From Fimiplasma intestinipullorum (GTDB taxonomy: Bacteria; Bacillota_I; Bacilli_A; Erysipelotrichales; Coprobacillaceae), in NCBI GenBank assembly GCA_018715065.1, contig DVMJ01000003.1, forward strand, positions 1 to 7,049: a stretch of DNA of 7,049 nucleotides. Direction: 5' to 3'. A program made the position numbers and the translations under genes. The notes below the pieces were generated by a model. It had not been told where the DNA came from, searched no databases, and worked only from the letters and a program-made list of their open reading frames with translations. Within the stretch, counting starts at the first letter, position 1; every line of letters begins with the position of its first letter. Shown here piece after piece: positions 4,886 through 7,049 of the stretch.

Positions 4886-6218
4886 GCAATGACTGACGAC
4901 AAATGCGTCGATATAAATAGAGACTTAGGACAGCCATCGCCCCTTCAGTAATCACAAAGGCCCACCAGCTGATTGCTAAGCCAAAAGTGAAAGCCAGCAG
5001 ATAAACCAGCGGCAACAACAGGAGCATTTGCCTGAATAAGGTAATCATGAGCGATTGTCCGCCATGATCGACGGCTTGAAAAACAGAGCCTAAGACCATG
5101 GAGATCCCCGCTAAAACAAAACTCCAGCTGATGATGGATAAAGCCGGGCTCCCAATCGCCAGCATTTCCTGTGTTGCCTCAAAAAGCAGCAGCAGCTCTC
5201 GATTGAAGAGCTGAAAAATCAATGTTCCGGCACCCATCAGCGCGCATGAAAAGAGAAGCGAGTAGCGGGTTGCTTCCTTGATGCGATGGTATTTGCGGGC
5301 ACCGTAATTATAAGAAACAATAGGGATCAAAGCGTTTCTCAGACCTGATACAGCCATGAAGACAAACTGCTGAAGCTTATAGTAAATACTGAAACAGGAT
5401 ACCGCCAATTCACCAAACGGAACCAGGATCATATTCATTAAAACAGTCATGAAACTCGTAATCGACTGCATTAAGATCGCCGGAGTGGCAATTCGATACA
5501 GATTGCCTAATAGTTTAGCGGATAATCGAAAAACACGTACATGTATAGTAATTTCTTTCACTTTCTTTTGGGTGATCCAAATACCTAAGATCATCGCAAC
5601 TATCTGACCAGCGACTGTGGCAATCGCTGCTCCGGCAACGCCCATTGCAGGCAGCCCCAGCCAGCCAAAGATAAAGATGGGATCCAAAATGATATTAACG
5701 AGCGCTCCCACACCTTGAATGACCATATTATAAAAGGTATTTCCTGTCGCCTGCATGATCCTTTCATACGTAATCTGCACAAAAACGCCAAATGAAAAGA
5801 CGGTACAGATGCGCATATACACGACACCCATCTCAAGAATGTTCGCTTGATGGGTAAATAAAGCTAAAAACGAACGGGCTCCAAAAAATCCTAAAAGCGC
5901 AAAGACCAGACCATTCATCAAACCTAAGAAGATCCCATGAAGTGCCGTTTGGCTGGCCATCTGCGGATCTTGTTGTCCTAAATAGCGTGATAACAGGGCA
6001 TTGACCCCTACACCTGTTCCACAGGCAACGGCTACCAGGATCATCTGTACCGGATAACACAAAGAGACAGCTGTCAAAGCTTCTGTGGACACCCTTGCCA
6101 CAAACATGCTGTCGACAATATTATATAGTGCCTGGACTAACATCGAAATCATGATTGGCAGTGACATTTGAATGAGTAACTGCCGCTCATCCATTACTCC
6201 CATTTTATTTTCTGTCAT
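4872..6218 (-). CDS. MATE-family multidrug/cation efflux transporter (MepA/NorM-like)
   Basis: A 448-residue polytopic membrane protein with the two-fold MATE architecture: twelve predicted spans, first half about 10-215 and second half about 235-440. Family features are SLPIMISMLVQALYNIVDSMFVA (19-41, with P21 and D36), GVGVNALLSRYLGQ (69-82), ERIMQATGN (152-160), and NIILDPIFIFG-x7-GVAGAAIAT (175-201). MATE pumps export cationic drugs, metabolites or other organic cations using Na+ or H+ gradients; the substrate cannot be read from sequence. The close resemblance of the first span region to MepA-type pumps, and a leader with an attenuator, make guanidine or a related cation a candidate. The ATG has AGGAGGAG just upstream. 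It is transcribed alone, between its own promoter and a terminator overlapping its stop. Confidence 0.93.
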   Translation of the reverse strand: MTENKMGVMDERQLLIQMSLPIMISMLVQALYNIVDSMFVARVSTEALTAVSLCYPVQMILVAVACGTGVGVNALLSRYLGQQDPQMASQTALHGIFLGLMNGLVFALLGFFGARSFLALFTHQANILEMGVVYMRICTVFSFGVFVQITYERIMQATGNTFYNMVIQGVGALVNIILDPIFIFGWLGLPAMGVAGAAIATVAGQIVAMILGIWITQKKVKEITIHVRVFRLSAKLLGNLYRIATPAILMQSITSFMTVLMNMILVPFGELAVSCFSIYYKLQQFVFMAVSGLRNALIPIVSYNYGARKYHRIKEATRYSLLFSCALMGAGTLIFQLFNRELLLLFEATQEMLAIGSPALSIISWSFVLAGISMVLGSVFQAVDHGGQSLMITLFRQMLLLLPLVYLLAFTFGLAISWWAFVITEGAMAVLSLYLYRRICRQSLQIPA

Positions 6219-6234
6219 TTTCTCTCCTCCTCAC

Positions 6235-6263
6235 AAAAAAAATTGAGAAACCCGGGGTTTCTC
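6235..6263 (-). terminator. Leader terminator (attenuator) directly upstream of the MATE ribosome site
   Basis: On the minus strand GAGAAACC (6263-6256) pairs perfectly with GGTTTCTC (6252-6245) around CCG, followed by AA and an eight-T tract (6242-6235). It ends only 16 bases before the ATG and after the gene's own promoter, so it must be bypassed for expression. An alternative pairing exists: TTGGAAAC (6286-6279) with GTTTC-T-CAA (6251-6243), eight pairs with one bulged base. This would take up the 3' arm and act as antiterminator. Confidence 0.85.
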
Positions 6264-6334
6264 TCATACACTCTGATAGTTTCCAATGTTTTATGCAAAG
6301 CGGGTATGCCGGTATGGGTCACCGGATACAGTCC
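6264..6334 (-). promoter_or_regulatory. Candidate riboswitch aptamer ahead of the MATE gene, possibly guanidine-IV (mepA motif)
   Basis: The leader upstream of the attenuator can fold a hairpin CCGGT-GACCCAT-ACCGG, extended by GTA/UAC pairs beyond a small internal loop, followed by a CATACCCGC stretch and the TTGGAAAC segment that can serve as antiterminator. A single aptamer-sized RNA, then a terminator, then a MATE gene is the context described for the mepA motif, now called guanidine-IV. I do not remember that consensus well enough to confirm each conserved base. It could be another or an unknown class, so the element is well supported as a regulator and only tentatively assigned. Confidence 0.5.
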
Positions 6335-6337
6335 TCT

Positions 6338-6366
6338 ATTCTAAAGGATTTCCGTTCTATATGCAA
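6338..6366 (-). promoter_or_regulatory. Sigma-A promoter for the MATE leader transcript
   Basis: On the minus strand TTGCAT (6366-6361), a 17-base spacer and TAGAAT (6343-6338) form a reasonable promoter. The start near 6331 gives a leader of about 113 bases that contains the candidate aptamer and the attenuator. This is what makes the hairpin at 6235-6263 an attenuator rather than the end of the nitroreductase transcript. Confidence 0.65.
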
Positions 6367-6369
6367 GAC

Positions 6370-6393
6370 AAAAGACGAGTTTCCCCGTCTTTT
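6370..6393. terminator. Hairpin terminator after the nitroreductase gene
   Basis: AAAAGACG (6370-6377) pairs perfectly with CGTCTTTT (6386-6393) around an eight-base loop. On the minus strand it closes the nitroreductase transcript a few bases after its TAA stop, with a four-T tail lying within the stem. The plus strand has a slightly longer T tail, so it may work in both directions. Confidence 0.7.
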
Positions 6394-6396
6394 TAT

Positions 6397-6897
6397 TTAC
6401 CACTCTTCATAATGAATATAAGCATCATTCCATTTGTCTTTTACACTTGGCTGTTCATCTGGATGCCCGATTGCCAGCATCCACAAAGGAACAATTTTAT
6501 CAGGAAGATTAAAAACGACCTTTAATCGCTCAGAACGTCCTGGTGCCGGATACATGCCCAGCCATACGCCACCCAAGCCCAGTTCTGTGGCTTCTAATAA
6601 AATATTCTGCGTAGCAGCAGCGCAATCCTGCTCACAAAAATCAATCATCTCATTACGATTCAGATTTGCGCACACAATAATTCCCAACGCAGAACCGGAA
6701 ATTGGCTTTGCATAAGGGGATAAATCACTGAGTTCATGAAGTTTTCTTGGATCCGTGACTAAAATAAATTCCCAGGGCTGTGCATTCTTCGCAGAAGGAG
6801 CACTAAACGCCGCTTTCATTAATAAATTTATCTGTTCTTCGGTTAAAGGTTCATTGGTAAATCTTCTGATGCTGCAACGATTAAATAGACTATTCAT
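6397..6897 (-). CDS. Nitroreductase-family FMN-dependent oxidoreductase
   Basis: A 166-residue flavoprotein of the nitroreductase superfamily, at the short end of its usual range (about 165-220). The N-terminal NRCSIRRF (6-13) is the family's FMN-phosphate-binding motif, followed by PSAKNAQPWEF (34-44). The DCAAATQNILLEATELGLGGVWLG segment (91-114) is the family's core helix and glycine-rich flavin contact, and AIGHPDE (142-148) closes the fold. Members reduce nitroaromatics, quinones or flavins with NAD(P)H; the natural substrate here is unknown. No signal peptide, so cytoplasmic. AGGAGG lies seven bases before the ATG. It is transcribed alone from a promoter bearing a palindrome, suggesting repression or activation by a DNA-binding protein, perhaps in response to oxidants or electrophiles; this last point is inference. 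Confidence 0.92.
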   Translation of the reverse strand: MNSLFNRCSIRRFTNEPLTEEQINLLMKAAFSAPSAKNAQPWEFILVTDPRKLHELSDLSPYAKPISGSALGIIVCANLNRNEMIDFCEQDCAAATQNILLEATELGLGGVWLGMYPAPGRSERLKVVFNLPDKIVPLWMLAIGHPDEQPSVKDKWNDAYIHYEEW

Positions 6898-6918
6898 CGC
6901 TAAACCTCCTCTTCCACT

Positions 6919-6948
6919 ATTGTACTAAAACGCTACGCGTTAGTCCAA
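6919..6948 (-). promoter_or_regulatory. Promoter of the nitroreductase gene with an embedded palindrome
   Basis: On the minus strand TTGGAC (6948-6943), an 18-base spacer and TACAAT (6924-6919) form a moderate promoter with its start near 6912. The spacer contains the perfect inverted repeat AACGC-GTA-GCGTT (6929-6941). Its position between the two boxes is where a repressor or a spacer-distorting (MerR-type) activator would bind. The regulator is not in this window. Confidence 0.5.
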
Positions 6949-6980
6949 TTCTTTTCATGTTTTGTCTTCATATTTTTTTC

Positions 6981-7007
6981 GCCGTCCTTCATATGATGGC
7001 TTTTTTT
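6981..7007 (+). terminator. Plus-strand intrinsic terminator-like hairpin with no gene upstream
   Basis: GCCGTC (6981-6986) pairs with GATGGC (6995-7000), six pairs with one G-U, around an eight-base loop, followed by seven Ts (7001-7007). The orientation is plus, opposite to every gene in the window. It could end a small plus-strand RNA, or act as an attenuator for a plus-strand gene starting just beyond the right edge, where AAAGGA (7038-7043) looks like a ribosome site. Confidence 0.5.
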
Positions 7008-7049
7008 ATTTATACTTTAATTGTCATTTTTTATATGAAAGGACTGAAC

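Noticed and set aside
6286..6525. Plus-strand open frame crossing the MATE leader and the end of the nitroreductase gene
   Set aside because: It overlaps well-supported minus-strand elements and the hairpin terminator at 6370-6393, and has no ribosome site.
6933..6992. Minus-strand 19-codon reading frame upstream of the nitroreductase
   Set aside because: It has no ribosome site and ends inside the palindrome; probably chance.
7035..7049. Plus-strand ATG followed by five open codons at the right edge
   Set aside because: It is too short to judge, and the AAAGGA inside it fits better as a ribosome site for a start just past the edge.

Overview
The window is a stretch of low-to-moderate GC Firmicutes-type chromosome, most like Erysipelotrichia or Clostridia. 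The grounds are strong AGGAGG-type ribosome sites, TTGACA/TATAAT and extended -10 (TGnTATAAT) promoters, intrinsic terminators with U-tracts, and a Mn2+ (yybP-ykoY) riboswitch. The assignment is inference from style, not from a marker gene. All eight recognisable genes lie on the minus strand, so transcription runs from right to left. No tRNA, rRNA, CRISPR array or intact mobile element was seen.

Layout from right to left (transcription order). (1) 6397-6897: a small nitroreductase whose promoter carries a perfect AACGC-GTA-GCGTT palindrome, followed by a hairpin terminator. (2) 4872-6218: a MATE-family efflux pump. Its ~113-nt leader holds a structured upstream part and an intrinsic terminator directly before the ribosome site. 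This is an attenuator or riboswitch arrangement and a candidate for the mepA-motif/guanidine-IV class. A terminator follows that begins inside the last codons. (3) 4334-4822: dCMP deaminase with its own extended -10 promoter. (4) 3539-4096: MntP manganese exporter, preceded by a sigma-A promoter, a recognisable Mn2+ riboswitch and an overlapping terminator. (5) 1393-3485: a two-gene operon of COG0523 (G3E) GTPases. The first has the CxCC metal motif and an inserted domain of five tandem 15-residue His/Asp/Glu/Cys repeats. The second lacks CxCC and is fused to a C-terminal domain resembling that of YcgQ (TIGR03943/DUF1980). A terminator overlaps the end of the operon. (6) 1023-1368: an intergenic region with a promoter for the leftmost pair and an unexplained plus-strand hairpin. 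(7) 267-1022 and 1-274: two overlapping genes for membrane proteins of unknown function, the first ending in a four-cysteine zinc ribbon and the second running off the left edge.

The central theme is divalent-metal handling. The riboswitch is expected to turn on MntP when Mn2+ is high. No terminator is visible between mntP and the GTPase operon, so the GTPases may receive read-through as well as transcription from their own promoter. The His-rich GTPase is best read as a Zn (or Ni/Co) metallochaperone or buffer, and the second GTPase as a divergent partner. The strongest candidates for something new are the paired GTPases (one with a large metal-binding repeat, one a CxCC-less fusion) and the leader of the MATE gene.
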